17,647 bases of DNA from an uncultured Pirellulaceae bacterium. Its GTDB lineage: Bacteria > Planctomycetota > Planctomycetia > Pirellulales > Pirellulaceae. Each line of letters begins with the position of its first letter. The first letter of the stretch is position 1. Positions 15,780-17,647 of the stretch are shown here, piece after piece. A program made the position numbers and the translations under genes. The DNA lies in contig CAMYKF010000304.1 in assembly GCA_947258905.1 (NCBI GenBank), positions 1-17,647 on the forward strand. Reading direction: 5' to 3'. The notes beneath the pieces are model-generated. The model was not told the DNA's origin. It worked only from the letters and a program-made list of their open reading frames with translations, and made no database searches.

Positions 15780-16403
15780 CTAGGTATCCGTATCCTGAGA
15801 TTCCTTCTGGTCGGCAACTTGCTGTGGTTGTGGATTGAAGAACGGATTGGAAATTCGCTCCGCCGTGTCGGTTGGCAGCATTTGCATTTCCACCGGAATG
15901 GTTCCCGGAGGTACCGCATACGGGCTCACGCCAACGGGACGACGCACGATTTGATCGCTGTAGTAAACCGGTGGATACATGGCGAAGTACGGCGGACTCT
16001 GCGGTCGCTCAAAGCTGTACAGGTTGTAGGTGTCGAGCCACACTGGAAAGAAACCGCCGTAGCCATAGCCACCACCGCCGCCACCAATGTGCTTGCCGCC
16101 GCGTCGTCCGACTCCAGCGTGTTTGCCAACGCCCCCGCGTACGCCTGCTCCACGGCGACCGAGGGGAATTACACCATTCGGGCCGGTACGGAATGGGCCG
16201 GTGGCGTGGCGGGCGAATCCGGATTGGGGTGCGCCCAGCACGGGACCAGGCTGTTGAACCCGGCCGATACCGGATCCCCCGCCAAAGTGCGGGCTATGGT
16301 GAGTGCTCCAACCGTAACCGCCGTGATGCTGGGCCTGGATTTCACCAGTTCCAAATGTCAGGGCAGCCGCAACAGCGACCGCCAGGCTCAAGGTGCGAAT
16401 CAT
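15780..16403 (-). CDS. secreted Gly/His-rich hypothetical protein with PPVYYS motif
   Basis: A 207-aa exported protein of unknown function. A clean Sec signal peptide (1-24, cleavage likely after IQA before QHH) is followed by a Gly/His/Arg-rich low-complexity region (about 25-117) with runs such as GGGGGGYGYGG. A compact aromatic motif follows, PPYFAMYPPVYYS (137-149) and then RRPVGVSPYA. I recall very similar motifs in small secreted proteins of Pirellulaceae, often in many copies per genome, but cannot check this here. The last 40 residues are polar and probably flexible. No cysteines are seen. The ATG has AAGAAGAGAG upstream. The gene is divergent from queG and has its own terminator, so it is probably monocistronic. 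Confidence 0.75.
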   Translation of the reverse strand: MIRTLSLAVAVAAALTFGTGEIQAQHHGGYGWSTHHSPHFGGGSGIGRVQQPGPVLGAPQSGFARHATGPFRTGPNGVIPLGRRGAGVRGGVGKHAGVGRRGGKHIGGGGGGYGYGGFFPVWLDTYNLYSFERPQSPPYFAMYPPVYYSDQIVRRPVGVSPYAVPPGTIPVEMQMLPTDTAERISNPFFNPQPQQVADQKESQDTDT

Positions 16404-16525
16404 TACTGCTCTCTTCTTAAAAATGTTCTTTCAACGAGACATAACTTTCACGGTAAACAGCGGACCGCTAGATTCAAAGAGGCAAAAGCAAGTAAAACAC
16501 ACGAAAATACGGTTGAATTGCACTT

Positions 16526-17647
16526 ATGTCGCCAGCGCAATTGGCACAATCGATAAAATCTGCAGCCCGCCAAATCGGCTTCGACGGGTGCGCTATTTGT
16601 GCAGCGCAAACGCCGGCCGGATTGAGCCGTTTTCACCAGTGGCTGGAGGCCGGCTACCACGGCGAGATGAGCTATCTGGAGTCCCGACGCGACGCCTACA
16701 CGCATCCACGATACGTGATGGACGGCGTGCGCTCGATCGTAATCCTGGCCCTGTCCCATGCTCCGACTCCGCGTCAACCGATATCGCAAGGTCAGGGCCT
16801 GGTCGCCCGCTACGCCTGGGGTTCCCGCGATTACCACGACGTCATTCACAGCCGGTTGAAGCAACTGAAGACGGCCGTCCTGCAATGGCAACCGGAAAGT
16901 CGCGTACGTGGCGTGGTCGACAGCGCGCCGCTGCTGGAACGGGAATTCGCGGTGCTGGCCGGTCTGGGATGGCAAGGCAAGAACACTTTGATTCTGAACA
17001 AGCAGGCCGGCAGCTGGTTTTTCCTCGCAGCGTTACTGCTTGATTTTGAAGTCCAGTACGATGCGCCGCATGCGACGGATCATTGCGGCACTTGCCGCGC
17101 ATGTCTGGATGCTTGTCCGACGAACGCCTTTGTCGCACCCAATCTGCTGGACGCCACACGTTGTATCAGTTACCTGACGATCGAATTGCGCGACCCGATT
17201 CCGGTGGAACTGCGCAAGGGCGTGGGCGATTGGGTATTTGGCTGCGATGTGTGTCAGGACGTTTGCCCGTGGAATCGCAAGGCGCCTGAGACGGGCGTTC
17301 CCGAGTTCGCCGCCACGGATGAACTGAATCCGCTGGATTTGCCAGAGTTGTTCGACCTGGACGATGACGCATTCCGCGCACGGTTTCGCCGCACTCCGTT
17401 ATGGCGCAGCAAACGCCGCGGTCTGCTCCGCAACGCCGCCATCGTACTTGGCAATCAGGCCGATCCTTCCGCCATCCCCGCGCTGCTCAAGGGCCTGCAC
17501 GACCCCGAGCCCCTCATCCGCGGCGCCGCAGCGTGGGCCCTGGGACAAATGCGTGATGTACAAGTGCCACTAGCTCTGTCTCAGCGAATCTCCGAGGAAC
17601 GCGACCAAACCGTACGCGCCGAAATCATGGCCGCCTTGCGACATTAG
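16526..17647 (+). CDS. queG: epoxyqueuosine reductase QueG
   Basis: A complete 373-aa enzyme that reduces epoxyqueuosine to queuosine in the wobble position of tRNAs with GUN anticodons, using cobalamin and two 4Fe-4S clusters in the cytoplasm. The cobalamin-binding N-terminal domain includes GVVDSAP, with D132 matching the proton-donor Asp. GLGWQGKNTLILN follows. The ferredoxin-like part has CGTCRACLDACP (C187, C190, C193, C197), C213 in RCISYL, and CDVCQDVCPW (C240, C243, C247), all expected cluster ligands. The C-terminal 90 residues (RNAAIVLGNQ, IRGAAAWALGQM) form HEAT-like repeats, as in full-length QueG that uses them for tRNA binding. It stands alone here, divergent from the Gly/His-rich protein gene across 122 bp. 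The ATG lacks an obvious Shine-Dalgarno. The stop TAG is the last codon of the window. Confidence 0.96.
   Translation: MSPAQLAQSIKSAARQIGFDGCAICAAQTPAGLSRFHQWLEAGYHGEMSYLESRRDAYTHPRYVMDGVRSIVILALSHAPTPRQPISQGQGLVARYAWGSRDYHDVIHSRLKQLKTAVLQWQPESRVRGVVDSAPLLEREFAVLAGLGWQGKNTLILNKQAGSWFFLAALLLDFEVQYDAPHATDHCGTCRACLDACPTNAFVAPNLLDATRCISYLTIELRDPIPVELRKGVGDWVFGCDVCQDVCPWNRKAPETGVPEFAATDELNPLDLPELFDLDDDAFRARFRRTPLWRSKRRGLLRNAAIVLGNQADPSAIPALLKGLHDPEPLIRGAAAWALGQMRDVQVPLALSQRISEERDQTVRAEIMAALRH

Noticed and set aside
16064..16088. Run of CCACC/CCGCC-like triplets that looks like a simple repeat
   Set aside because: It is the complement of glycine codons in the low-complexity region of the secreted protein, not an independent repeat element.
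15570..16556. 328-codon plus-strand frame overlapping the Gly/His-rich protein gene and running into queG
   Set aside because: It crosses the terminator, is antisense to a gene with a clean signal peptide, and has unstructured composition.

Overview
The window (about 17.6 kb, moderately GC-rich) looks like chromosomal DNA of a planctomycete, most likely of the Pirellulales type. The best marker is a very large secreted protein that joins a beta-propeller dehydrogenase domain, HEAT repeats and a C-terminal CxxCH heme domain, an architecture typical of Planctomycetes and Verrucomicrobia. Other pointers are a PknB-type kinase with a membrane anchor, small secreted proteins carrying a PPVYYS-type motif, and murB without any ftsA or ftsZ beside it. 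The lineage is inferred from gene content only. I see no transposase, integrase, CRISPR array, rRNA or tRNA. This is mostly housekeeping and envelope territory, with no obvious new defence or mobile system.

Layout. (1) 170-5614, minus strand: a tightly packed operon read kinase, then cytochrome/HEAT dehydrogenase, then yacG. The junctions are an ATGA overlap and an 8-bp overlap, so the three are probably translationally coupled. (2) 5898-10302, plus strand: a secreted TPR protein, ferredoxin-NADP reductase (fpr), murB and a bitopic FtsQ/DivIB-like protein. The murB-ftsQ order is that of the classical division and cell wall (dcw) cluster, which makes this pair look like a remnant of it. (3) 10326-16403, minus strand: csrA (convergent with the ftsQ-like gene), a cyclophilin, a GTGA-overlapping fxsA/GNAT pair, a short SecA-family ATPase, a Thr/Pro/Asn-rich lipoprotein, and a Gly/His-rich secreted protein followed by a clear intrinsic terminator. 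(4) 16526-17647, plus strand: complete queG, divergent from the secreted protein.

How the genes may work together. The kinase operon could couple an extracytoplasmic sensing domain to a periplasmic-side oxidoreductase. MurB and the FtsQ-like protein both belong to envelope growth and division. The short SecA-like ATPase sits 63 bp behind a lipoprotein gene and may be a specialised export motor. These links rest on adjacency and are inferences. The points most worth a second look are the FtsQ-like protein, the SecA-like protein that stops just where the C-terminal helical region should begin, and a MurB with Tyr at the position of the usual catalytic Ser.
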